Source: Nemopilema nomurai (Eukaryota; Cnidaria; Scyphozoa; Rhizostomeae; Rhizostomatidae). Taken from it: DNA of 64,000 nucleotides. Under the pieces are notes generated by a model. The model worked only from the letters and a program-made list of their open reading frames with translations, did not search any database and was not told where the DNA came from. The stretch spans positions 1,048,420 through 1,112,419 of the forward strand of contig ML133422.1 of NCBI GenBank assembly GCA_003864495.1, written 5' to 3'. The position numbers were made by a program, and so were the translations under genes. Positions 1 through 13,600 of this stretch are shown here, piece by piece (position 1 is the first letter of the stretch; every line of letters begins with the position of its first letter).

Positions 1-3000
1 AACTCATTGTGAAGATGTTGATGAGTGTGCTTCAAATAGCACGAACCTATGCCAACAACTATGCAACAACACAATTGGAGGATACAACTGTTCGTGTAGA
101 ACTGGATTCAGATCTGCAATCAAACTCATTGTGAAGATGTTGATGAGTGTGCTTCAAATAGCACGAACCTATGCCAACAACTATGCAACAACACAATTGG
201 AGGATACAACTGTTCGTGTAGAACTGGATTCAGATCTGCCAATCAAACTCATTGTGAAGATGTTGATGAGTGTGCTTCAAATAGCACGAACCTATGCCAA
301 CAACTATGCAACAACACAATTGGAGGATACAACTGTTCGTGTAGAACTGGATTCAGATCTGCCAATCAAACTCATTGTGAAGATGTTGATGAGTGTGCTT
401 CAAATAGCACGAACCTATGCCAACAACTATGCAACAACACAATTGGAGGATACAACTGTTCGTGTAGAACTGGATTCAGATCTGTCAATCAAACTCATTG
501 TGAAGATGTTGATGAGTGTGCTTCAAATAGCACGAACCTATGCCAACAACTATGCAACAACACAATTGGAGGATACAACTGTTCGTGTAGAACTGGATTC
601 AGATCTGCCAATCAAACTCATTGTGAAGATGTTGATGAGTGTGCTTCAAATAGCACGAACCTATGCCAACAACTATGCAACAACACAATTGGAGGATACA
701 ACTGTTCGTGTAGAACTGGATTCAGATCTGCCAATCAAACTCATTGTGAAGATGTTGATGAGTGTGCTTCAAATAGCACGAACCTATGCCAACAACTATG
801 CAACAACACAATTGGAGGATACAACTGTTCGTGTAGAACTGGATTCAGATCTGCAATCAAACTCATTGTGAAGATGTTGATGAGTGTGCTTCAAATAGCA
901 CGAACCTATGCCAACAACTATGCAACAACACAATTGGAGGATACAACTGTTCGTGTAGAACTGGATTCAGATCTGCCAATCAAACTCATTGTGAAGATGT
1001 TGATGAGTGTGCTTCAAATAGCACGAACCTATGCCAACAACTATGCAACAACACAATTGGAGGATACAACTGTTCGTGTAGAACTGGATTCAGATCTGCA
1101 ATCAAACTCATTGTGAAGATGTTGATGAGTGTGCTTCAAATAGCACGAACCTATGCCAACAACTATGCAACAACACAATTGGAGGATACAACTGTTCGTG
1201 TAGAACTGGATTCAGATCTGCAATCAAACTCATTGTGAAGATGTTGATGAGTGTGCTTCAAATAGCACGAACCTATGCCAACAACTATGCAACAACACAA
1301 TTGGAGGATACAACTGTTCGTGTAGAACTGGATTCAGATCTGCAATCAAACTCATTGTGAAGATGTTGATGAGTGTGCTTCAAATAGCACGAACCTATGC
1401 CAACAACTATGCAACAACACAATTGGAGGATACAACTGTTCGTGTAGAACTGGATTCAGATCTGCAATCAAACTCATTGTGAAGATGTTGATGAGTGTGC
1501 TTCAAATAGCACGAACCTATGCCAACAACTATGCAACAACACAATTGGAGGATACAACTGTTCGTGTAGAACTGGATTCAGATCTGCAATCAAACTCATT
1601 GTGAAGATGTTGATGAGTGTGCTTCAAATAGCACGAACCTATGCCAACAACTATGCAACAACACAATTGGAGGATACAACTGTTCGTGTAGAACTGGATT
1701 CAGATCTGTCAATCAAACTCATTGTGAAGATGTTGATGAGTGTGCTTCAAATAGCACGAACCTATGCCAACAACTATGCAACAACACAATTGGAGGATAC
1801 AACTGTTCGTGTAGAACTGGATTCAGATCTGTCAATCAAACTCATTGTGAAGATGTTGATGAGTGTGCTTCAAATAGCACGAACCTATGCCAACAACTAT
1901 GCAACAACACAATTGGAGGATACAACTGTTCGTGTAGAACTGGATTCAGATCTGCCAATCAAACTCATTGTGAAGATGTTGATGAGTGTGCTTCAAATAG
2001 CACGAACCTATGCCAACAACTATGCAACAACACAATTGGAGGATACAACTGTTCGTGTAGAACTGGATTCAGATCTGTCAATCAAACTCATTGTGAAGAT
2101 GTTGATGAGTGTGCTTCAAATAGCACGAACCTATGCCAACAACTATGCAACAACACAATTGGAGGATACAACTGTTCGTGTAGAACTGGATTCAGATCTG
2201 CCAATCAAACTCATTGTGAAGATGTTGATGAGTGTGCTTCAAATAGCACGAACCTATGCCAACAACTATGCAACAACACAATTGGAGGATACAACTGTTC
2301 GTGTAGAACTGGATTCAGATCTGCAATCAAACTCATTGTGAAGATGTTGATGAGTGTGCTTCAAATAGCACGAACCTATGCCAACAACTATGCAACAACA
2401 CAATTGGAGGATACAACTGTTCGTGTAGAACTGGATTCAGATCTGCAATCAAACTCATTGTGAAGATGTTGATGAGTGTGCTTCAAATAGCACGAACCTA
2501 TGCCAACAACTATGCAACAACACAATTGGAGGATACAACTGTTCGTGTAGAACTGGATTCAGATCTGCCAATCAAACTCATTGTGAAGATGTTGATGAGT
2601 GTGCTTCAAATAGCACGAACCTATGCCAACAACTATGCAACAACACAATTGGAGATACAACTGTTCGTGTAGAACTGGATTCAGATCTGCCAATCAAACT
2701 CATTGTGAAGATGTTGATGAGTGTGCTTCAAATAGCACGAACCTATGCCAACAACTATGCAACAACACAATTGGAGGATACAACTGTTCGTGTAGAACTG
2801 GATTCAGATCTGCCAATCAAACTCATTGTGAAGATGTTGATGAGTGTGCTTCAAATAGCACGAACCTATGCCAACAACTATGCAACAACACAATTGGAGG
2901 ATACAACTGTTCGTGTAGAACTGGATTCAGATCTGCCAATCAAACTCATTGTGAAGATGTTGATGAGTGTGCTTCAAATAGCACGAACCTATGCCAACAA

Positions 3001-6000
3001 CTATGCAACAACACAATTGGAGGATACAACTGTTCGTGTAGAACTGGATTCAGATCTGCCAATCAAACTCATTGTGAAGATGTTGATGAGTGTGCTTCAA
3101 ATAGCACGAACCTATGCCAACAACTATGCAACAACACAATTGGAGGATACAACTGTTCGTGTAGAACTGGATTCAGATCTGCCAATCAAACTCATTGTGA
3201 AGATGTTGATGAGTGTGCTTCAAATAGCACGAACCTATGCCAACAACTATGCAACAACACAATTGGAGGATACAACTGTTCGTGTAGAACTGGATTCAGA
3301 TCTGCCAATCAAACTCATTGTGAAGATGTTGATGAGTGTGCTTCAAATAGCACGAACCTATGCCAACAACTATGCAACAACACAATTGGAGGATACAACT
3401 GTTCGTGTAGAACTGGATTCAGATCTGCCAATCAAACTCATTGTGAAGATGTTGATGAGTGTGCTTCAAATAGCACGAACCTATGCCAACAACTATGCAA
3501 CAACACAATTGGAGGATACAACTGTTCGTGTAGAACTGGATTCAGATCTGCCAATCAAACTCATTGTGAAGATGTTGATGAGTGTGCTTCAAATAGCACG
3601 AACCTATGCCAACAACTATGCAACAACACAATTGGAGGATACAACTGTTCGTGTAGAACTGGATTCAGATCTGCCAATCAAACTCATTGTGAAGATGTTG
3701 ATGAGTGTGCTTCAAATAGCACGAACCTATGCCAACAACTATGCAACAACACAATTGGAGGATACAACTGTTCGTGTAGAACTGGATTCAGATCTGCCAA
3801 TCAAACTCATTGTGAAGATGTTGATGAGTGTGCTTCAAATAGCACGAACCTATGCCAACAACTATGCAACAACACAATTGGAGGATACAACTGTTCGTGT
3901 AGAACTGGATTCAGATCTGCCAATCAAACTCATTGTGAAGATGTTGATGAGTGTGCTTCAAATAGCACGAACCTATGCCAACAACTATGCAACAACACAA
4001 TTGGAGGATACAACTGTTCGTGTAGAACTGGATTCAGATCTGCCAATCAAACTCATTGTGAAGATGTTGATGAGTGTGCTTCAAATAGCACGAACCTATG
4101 CCAACAACTATGCAACAACACAATTGGAGGATACAACTGTTCGTGTAGAACTGGATTCAGATCTGCCAATCAAACTCATTGTGAAGATGTTGATGAGTGT
4201 GCTTCAAATAGCACGAACCTATGCCAACAACTATGCAACAACACAATTGGAGGATACAACTGTTCGTGTAGAACTGGATTCAGATCTGCCAATCAAACTC
4301 ATTGTGAAGATGTTGATGAGTGTGCTTCAAATAGCACGAACCTATGCCAACAACTATGCAACAACACAATTGGAGGATACAACTGTTCGTGTAGAACTGG
4401 ATTCAGATCTGCCAATCAAACTCATTGTGAAGATGTTGATGAGTGTGCTTCAAATAGCACGAACCTATGCCAACAACTATGCAACAACACAATTGGAGGA
4501 TACAACTGTTCGTGTAGAACTGGATTCAGATCTGCCAATCAAACTCATTGTGAAGATGTTGATGAGTGTGCTTCAAATAGCACGAACCTATGCCAACAAC
4601 TATGCAACAACACAATTGGAGGATACAACTGTTCGTGTAGAACTGGATTCAGATCTGCCAATCAAACTCATTGTGAAGATGTTGATGAGTGTGCTTCAAA
4701 TAGCACGAACCTATGCCAACAACTATGCAACAACACAATTGGAGGATACAACTGTTCGTGTAGAACTGGATTCAGATCTGCCAATCAAACTCATTGTGAA
4801 GATGTTGATGAGTGTGCTTCAAATAGCACGAACCTATGCCAACAACTATGCAACAACACAATTGGAGGATACAACTGTTCGTGTAGAACTGGATTCAGAT
4901 CTGCCAATCAAACTCATTGTGAAGATGTTGATGAGTGTGCTTCAAATAGCACGAACCTATGCCAACAACTATGCAACAACACAATTGGAGGATACAACTG
5001 TTCGTGTAGAACTGGATTCAGATCTGCCAATCAAACTCATTGTGAAGATGTTGATGAGTGTGCTTCAAATAGCACGAACCTATGCCAACAACTATGCAAC
5101 AACACAATTGGAGGATACAACTGTTCGTGTAGAACTGGATTCAGATCTGCCAATCAAACTCATTGTGAAGATGTTGATGAGTGTGCTTCAAATAGCACGA
5201 ACCTATGCCAACAACTATGCAACAACACAATTGGAGGATACAACTGTTCGTGTAGAACTGGATTCAGATCTGCCAATCAAACTCATTGTGAAGATGTTGA
5301 TGAGTGTGCTTCAAATAGCACGAACCTATGCCAACAACTATGCAACAACACAATTGGAGGATACAACTGTTCGTGTAGAACTGGATTCAGATCTGCCAAT
5401 CAAACTCATTGTGAAGATGTTGATGAGTGTGCTTCAAATAGCACGAACCTATGCCAACAACTATGCAACAACACAATTGGAGGATACAACTGTTCGTGTA
5501 GAACTGGATTCAGATCTGCCAATCAAACTCATTGTGAAGATGTTGATGAGTGTGCTTCAAATAGCACGAACCTATGCCAACAACTATGCAACAACACAAT
5601 TGGAGGATACAACTGTTCGTGTAGAACTGGATTCAGATCTGCCAATCAAACTCATTGTGAAGATGTTGATGAGTGTGCTTCAAATAGCACGAACCTATGC
5701 CAACAACTATGCAACAACACAATTGGAGGATACAACTGTTCGTGTAGAACTGGATTCAGATCTGCCAATCAAACTCATTGTGAAGATGTTGATGAGTGTG
5801 CTTCAAATAGCACGAACCTATGCCAACAACTATGCAACAACACAATTGGAGGATACAACTGTTCGTGTAGAACTGGATTCAGATCTGCCAATCAAACTCA
5901 TTGTGAAGATGTTGATGAGTGTGCTTCAAATAGCACGAACCTATGCCAACAACTATGCAACAACACAATTGGAGGATACAACTGTTCGTGTAGAACTGGA

Positions 6001-9000
6001 TTCAGATCTGCCAATCAAACTCATTGTGAAGATGTTGATGAGTGTGCTTCAAATAGCACGAACCTATGCCAACAACTATGCAACAACACAATTGGAGGAT
6101 ACAACTGTTCGTGTAGAACTGGATTCAGATCTGCCAATCAAACTCATTGTGAAGATGTTGATGAGTGTGCTTCAAATAGCACGAACCTATGCCAACAACT
6201 ATGCAACAACACAATTGGAGGATACAACTGTTCGTGTAGAACTGGATTCAGATCTGCCAATCAAACTCATTGTGAAGATGTTGATGAGTGTGCTTCAAAT
6301 AGCACGAACCTATGCCAACAACTATGCAACAACACAATTGGAGGATACAACTGTTCGTGTAGAACTGGATTCAGATCTGCCAATCAAACTCATTGTGAAG
6401 ATGTTGATGAGTGTGCTTCAAATAGCACGAACCTATGCCAACAACTATGCAACAACACAATTGGAGGATACAACTGTTCGTGTAGAACTGGATTCAGATC
6501 TGCCAATCAAACTCATTGTGAAGATGTTGATGAGTGTGCTTCAAATAGCACGAACCTATGCCAACAACTATGCAACAACACAATTGGAGGATACAACTGT
6601 TCGTGTAGAACTGGATTCAGATCTGCCAATCAAACTCATTGTGAAGATGTTGATGAGTGTGCTTCAAATAGCACGAACCTATGCCAACAACTATGCAACA
6701 ACACAATTGGAGGATACAACTGTTCGTGTAGAACTGGATTCAGATCTGCCAATCAAACTCATTGTGAAGATGTTGATGAGTGTGCTTCAAATAGCACGAA
6801 CCTATGCCAACAACTATGCAACAACACAATTGGAGGATACAACTGTTCGTGTAGAACTGGATTCAGATCTGCCAATCAAACTCATTGTGAAGATGTTGAT
6901 GAGTGTGCTTCAAATAGCACGAACCTATGCCAACAACTATGCAACAACACAATTGGAGGATACAACTGTTCGTGTAGAACTGGATTCAGATCTGCAATCA
7001 AACTCATTGTGAAGATGTTGATGAGTGTGCTTCAAATAGCACGAACCTATGCCAACAACTATGCAACAACACAATTGGAGGATACAACTGTTCGTGTAGA
7101 ACTGGATTCAGATCTGCCAATCAAACTCATTGTGAAGATGTTGATGAGTGTGCTTCAAATAGCACGAACCTATGCCAACAACTATGCAACAACACAATTG
7201 GAGGATACAACTGTTCGTGTAGAACTGGATTCAGATCTGCCAATCAAACTCATTGTGAAGATGTTGATGAGTGTGCTTCAAATAGCACGAACCTATGCCA
7301 ACAACTATGCAACAACACAATTGGAGGATACAACTGTTCGTGTAGAACTGGATTCAGATCTGCCAATCAAACTCATTGTGAAGATGTTGATGAGTGTGCT
7401 TCAAATAGCACGAACCTATGCCAACAACTATGCAACAACACAATTGGAGGATACAACTGTTCGTGTAGAACTGGATTCAGATCTGCCAATCAAACTCATT
7501 GTGAAGATGTTGATGAGTGTGCTTCAAATAGCACGAACCTATGCCAACAACTATGCAACAACACAATTGGAGGATACAACTGTTCGTGTAGAACTGGATT
7601 CAGATCTGCCAATCAAACTCATTGTGAAGATGTTGATGAGTGTGCTTCAAATAGCACGAACCTATGCCAACAACTATGCAACAACACAATTGGAGGATAC
7701 AACTGTTCGTGTAGAACTGGATTCAGATCTGCAATCAAACTCATTGTGAAGATGTTGATGAGTGTGCTTCAAATAGCACGAACCTATGCCAACAACTATG
7801 CAACAACACAATTGGAGGATACAACTGTTCGTGTAGAACTGGATTCAGATCTGCCAATCAAACTCATTGTGAAGATGTTGATGAGTGTGCTTCAAATAGC
7901 ACGAACCTATGCCAACAACTATGCAACAACACAATTGGAGGATACAACTGTTCGTGTAGAACTGGATTCAGATCTGCCAATCAAACTCATTGTGAAGATG
8001 TTGATGAGTGTGCTTCAAATAGCACGAACCTATGCCAACAACTATGCAACAACACAATTGGAGGATACAACTGTTCGTGTAGAACTGGATTCAGATCTGC
8101 CAATCAAACTCATTGTGAAGATGTTGATGAGTGTGCTTCAAATAGCACGAACCTATGCCAACAACTATGCAACAACACAATTGGAGGATACAACTGTTCG
8201 TGTAGAACTGGATTCAGATCTGCCAATCAAACTCATTGTGAAGATGTTGATGAGTGTGCTTCAAATAGCACGAACCTATGCCAACAACTATGCAACAACA
8301 CAATTGGAGGATACAACTGTTCGTGTAGAACTGGATTCAGATCTGCCAATCAAACTCATTGTGAAGATGTTGATGAGTGTGCTTCAAATAGCACGAACCT
8401 ATGCCAACAACTATGCAACAACACAATTGGAGGATACAACTGTTCGTGTAGAACTGGATTCAGATCTGCCAATCAAACTCATTGTGAAGATGTTGATGAG
8501 TGTGCTTCAAATAGCACGAACCTATGCCAACAACTATGCAACAACACAATTGGAGGATACAACTGTTCGTGTAGAACTGGATTCAGATCTGCCAATCAAA
8601 CTCATTGTGAAGATGTTGATGAGTGTGCTTCAAATAGCACGAACCTATGCCAACAACTATGCAACAACACAATTGGAGGATACAACTGTTCGTGTAGAAC
8701 TGGATTCAGATCTGCCAATCAAACTCATTGTGAAGATGTTGATGAGTGTGCTTCAAATAGCACGAACCTATGCCAAAACTATGCAACAACACAATTGGAG
8801 GATACAACTGTTCGTGTAGAACTGGATTCAGATCTGCCAATCAAACTCATTGTGAAGATGTTGATGAGTGTGCTTCAAATAGCACGAACCTATGCCAACA
8901 ACTATGCAACAACACAATTGGAGGATACAACTGTTCGTGTAGAACTGGATTCAGATCTGCCAATCAAACTCATTGTGAAGATGTTGATGAGTGTGCTTCA

Positions 9001-10697
9001 AATAGCACGAACCTATGCCAACAACTATGCAACAACACAATTGGAGGATACAACTGTTCGTGTAGAACTGGATTCAGATCTGCCAATCAAACTCATTGTG
9101 AAGATGTTGATGAGTGTGCTTCAAATAGCACGAACCTATGCCAACAACTATGCAACAACACAATTGGAGGATACAACTGTTCGTGTAGAACTGGATTCAG
9201 ATCTGCCAATCAAACTCATTGTGAAGATGTTGATGAGTGTGCTTCAAATAGCACGAACCTATGCCAACAACTATGCAACAACACAATTGGAGGATACAAC
9301 TGTTCGTGTAGAACTGGATTCAGATCTGCCAATCAAACTCATTGTGAAGATGTTGATGAGTGTGCTTCAAATAGCACGAACCTATGCCAACAACTATGCA
9401 ACAACACAATTGGAGGATACAACTGTTCGTGTAGAACTGGATTCAGATCTGCCAATCAAACTCATTGTGAAGATGTTGATGAGTGTGCTTCAAATAGCAC
9501 GAACCTATGCCAACAACTATGCAACAACACAATTGGAGGATACAACTGTTCGTGTAGAACTGGATTCAGATCTGTCAATCAAACTCATTGTGAAGATGTT
9601 GATGAGTGTGCTTCAAATAGCACGAACCTATGCCAACAACTATGCAACAACACAATTGGAGGATACAACTGTTCGTGTAGAACTGGATTCAGATCTGTCA
9701 ATCAAACTCATTGTGAAGATGTTGATGAGTGTGCTTCAAATAGCACGAACCATGCCAACAACTATGCAACAACACAATTGGAGGATACAACTGTTCGTGT
9801 AGAACTGGATTCAGATCTGCAATCAAACTCATTGTGAAGATGTTGATGAGTGTGCTTCAAATAGCACGAACCTATGCCAACAACTATGCAACAACACAAT
9901 TGGAGGATACAACTGTTCGTGTAGAACTGGATTCAGATCTGCCAATCAAACTCATTGTGAAGATGTTGATGAGTGTGCTTCAAATAGCACGAACCTATGC
10001 CAACAACTATGCAACAACACAATTGGAGGATACAACTGTTCGTGTAGAACTGGATTCAGATCTGCCAATCAAACTCATTGTGAAGATGTTGATGAGTGTG
10101 CTTCAAATAGCACGAACCTATGCCAACAACTATGCAACAACACAATTGGAGGATACAACTGTTCGTGTAGAACTGGATTCAGATCTGCCAATCAAACTCA
10201 TTGTGAAGATGTTGATGAGTGTGCTTCAAATAGCACGAACCTATGCCAACAACTATGCAACAACACAATTGGAGGATACAACTGTTCGTGTAGAACTGGA
10301 TTCAGATCTGCCAATCAAACTCATTGTGAAGATGTTGATGAGTGTGCTTCAAATAGCACGAACCTATGCCAACAACTATGCAACAACACAATTGGAGGAT
10401 ACAACTGTTCGTGTAGAACTGGATTCAGATCTGCCAATCAAACTCATTGTGAAGATGTTGATGAGTGTGCTTCAAATAGCACGAACCTATGCCAACAACT
10501 ATGCAACAACACAATTGGAGGATACAACTGTTCGTGTAGAACTGGATTCAGATCTGCCAATCAAACTCATTGTGAAGATGTTGATGAGTGTGCTTCAAAT
10601 AGCACGAACCTATGCCAACAACTTGCAACAACACAATTGGAGGATACAACTGTTCGTGTAGAATGGATTCAGATCTGCAATCAAACTCATTGTGAAG
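1..10697 (+). repeat. Tandem array of ~87 near-identical 123-bp cbEGF units
   Basis: The unit is 123 bp (41 codons) and encodes one calcium-binding EGF domain: it begins DVDEC, has six cysteines, carries the CNNTIGGYNCSC segment (the C-x-N-x4-Y-x-C-x-C hydroxylation consensus) and ends NQTHCE. Units are practically identical. The main substitution is C/T in the codon that makes SANQT or SVNQT. The array is already under way at base 1, so it extends left of the window. At least 17 units carry a single-base deletion, 13 of them at the same place (CTGCCAATC to CTGCAATC), and each breaks the EGF frame. The longest intact EGF-frame stretch is about 2623-6990. It ends at 10,697 in a ragged junction with the Ser-rich array. 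Confidence 0.97.
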
Positions 10698-13600
10698 ACT
10701 GTCTCCAACACCTTCAGGCAGTTCAATAGCGAAATGGATCCTCAGCTCGTCAACTTAGACTCGTCTCCATCACCTTCAAGCAGTTCAGTGGTGAAGTGGA
10801 ATCCTTCAGCTCGTCATTAAGACTCGTCTCCAACACCTTCAAGCAGTTCAGTGGTGGAAGTGGAATCCTTCAGCTCGTCATTAGACTCGTCTCCAACACC
10901 TTCAAGCAGTTCAGTGGTGGAAGTGGAATCCTTCAGCTCGTCATTAGACTCGTCTCCAACACCTTCAAGCAGTTCAGTGTGGAAGTGGAATCCTTCAGCT
11001 CGTCATTAGACTCGTCTCCAACACCTTCAAGCAGTTCAGTGGTGGAAGTGGAATCCTTCAGCTCGTCATTAGACTCGTCTCCAACACCTTCAAGCAGTTC
11101 AGTGGTGGAAGTGGAATCCTCAGCTCGTCATTAGACTCGTCTCCAACACCTTCAAGCAGTTCAGTGTGGAAGTGGAATCCCAGCTCGTCATTAGACTCGT
11201 CTCCAACACCTTCAAGCAGTTCAGTGTGGAAGTGGAATCCTTCAGCTCGTCATTAGACTCGTCTCCAACACCTTCAAGCAGTTCAGTGGTGGAAGTGGAA
11301 TCCTTCAGCTCGTCATTAGACTCGTCTCCAACACCTTCAAGCAGTTCAGTGGTGGAAGTGGAATCCTTCAGCTCGTCATTAGACTCGTCTCCAACACCTT
11401 CAAGCAGTTCAGTGGTGGAAGTGGAATCCTTCAGCTCGTCATTAGACTCGTCTCCAACACCTTCAAGCAGTTCAGTGGTGGAAGTGGAATCCTTCAGCTC
11501 GTCATTAGACTCGTCTCCAACACCTTCAAGCAGTTCAGTGGTGGAAGTGGAATCCTACAGCTCGTCATTAGACTCGTCTCCAACACCTTCAAGCAGTTCA
11601 GTGGTGGAAGTGGAATCCTTCAGCTCGTCATTAGACTCGTCTCCAACACCTTCAAGCAGTTCAGTGGTGGAAGTGGAATCCTTCAGCTCGTCATTAGACT
11701 CGTCTCCAACACCTTCAAGCAGTTCAGTGGTGGAAGTGGAATCCTTCAGCTCGTCATTAGACTCGTCTCCAACACCTTCAAGCAGTTCAGTGTGGAAGTG
11801 GAATCCTTTCGTCAGACTCGTCTCCAACACCTTCAAGCAGTTCAGTGGTGGAAGTGGAATCCCAGCTCGTCATTAGACTCGTCTCCATCACCTTCAAGCA
11901 GTTCAGTGGTGGAAGTGGAATCCTTCAGCTCGTCATTAGACTCGTCTCCAACACCTTCAAGCAGTTCAGTGGTGGAAGTGGAATCCTTCAGCTCGTCATT
12001 AGACTCGTCTCCAACACCTTCAAGCAGTTCAGTGGTGGAAGTGGAATCCTTCAGCTCGTCATTAGACTCGTCTCCAACACCTTCAAGCAGTTCAGTGGTG
12101 GAAGTGGAATCCTTCAGCTCGTCATTAGACTCGTCTCCATCACCTTCAAGCAGTTCAGTGGTGGAAGTGGAATCCCAGCTCGTCATTAGACTCGTCTCCA
12201 ACACCTTCAAGCAGTTCAGTGGTGGAAGTGGAATCCTTCAGCTCCTCATAGACTCGTCCAACACCTTCAAGCAGTTCAGTGGTGGAAGTGGAATCCTTCA
12301 GCTCGTCATTAGACTCGTCTCCAACACCTTCAAGCAGTTCAGTGGTGGAAGTGGAATCCTTCAGCTCGTCATTAGACTCGTCTCCAACACCTTCAAGCAG
12401 TTCAGTGGTGGAAGTGGAATCCTTCAGCTCGTCATTAGACTCGTCTCCAACACCTTCAAGCAGTTCAGTGGTGGAAGTGGAATCCTTCAGCTCGTCATTA
12501 GACTCGTCTCCAACACCTTCAAGCAGTTCAGTGGTGGAAGTGGAATCCTTCAGCTCGTCATTAGACTCGTCTCCAACACCTTCAAGCAGTTCAGTGGTGG
12601 AAGTGGAATCCAGCTCGTCATTAGACTCGTCTCCAACACCTTCAAGCAGTTCAGTGGTGGAAGTGGAATCCCAGCTCCTCATTAGACTCGTCTCCAACAC
12701 CTTCAAGCAGTTCAGTGGTGGAAGTGGAATCCTTCAGCTCGTCATTAGACTCGTCTCCAACACCTTCAAGCAGTTCAGTGGTGAAGTGAAATCCTTCAGC
12801 TCGTCATTAGACTCGTCTCCAACACCTTCAAGCAGTTCAGTGGTGGAAGTGGAATCCTTCAGCTCGTCATTAGACTCGTCTCCAACACCTTCAAGCAGTT
12901 CAGTGGTGGAAGTGGAATCCTTCAGCTCGTCATTAGACTCGTCTCCAACACCTTCAAGCAGTTCAGTGGTGGAAGTGGAATCCTTCAGCTCGTCATTAGA
13001 CTCGTCTCCAACACCTTCAAGCAGTTCAGTGGTGGAAGTGGAATCTTCAGTCGTCATTAGACTCGTCAACACCTTCAAGCAGTTCAGTGGTGGAAGTGGA
13101 ATCCTTCAGCTCGTCATTAGACTCGTCTCCAACACCTTCAAGCAGTTCAGTGGTGGAAGTGGAATCCTTCAGCTCGTCATTAGACTCGTCTCCAACACCT
13201 TCAAGCAGTTCAGTGGTGGAAGTGGAATCCTTCAGCTCCTCATTAGACTCGTCTCCAACACCTTCAAGCAGTTCAGTGGTGGAAGTGGAATCCTTCAGCT
13301 CCTCATTAGACTCGTCTCAACACCTTCAAGCAGTTCAGTGTGGAAGTGGAATCCCAGCTCGTCATTAGACTCGTCTCCAACACCTTCAAGCAGTTCAGTG
13401 GTGGAAGTGGAATCCTTCAGCTCGTCATTAGACTCGTCTCCAACACCTTCAAGCAGTTCAATAGTGGAAGTGGAATCCTTCAGCTCGTCATTAGACGTCT
13501 CCAACACCTTCAAGCAGTTCAATGGGAAGTGGAATCCTTCAGCTCGTCATTAGACTCGTCTCCAACACCTTCAAGCAGTTCAGTGGTGGAAGTGGAATCC

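Noticed and set aside
131..9802. Long plus-strand ORFs of the KMLMSVLQIARTYANNY repeat
   Set aside because: Second open frame of the EGF unit; it has no cysteine pattern and no splice-compatible continuation, whereas the EGF frame matches the intact copy at 24.6-25.5 kb.
1..10697. CRISPR-like regular repeat array
   Set aside because: Units are contiguous with no variable spacers, and the unit encodes a canonical cbEGF domain in a eukaryotic gene.
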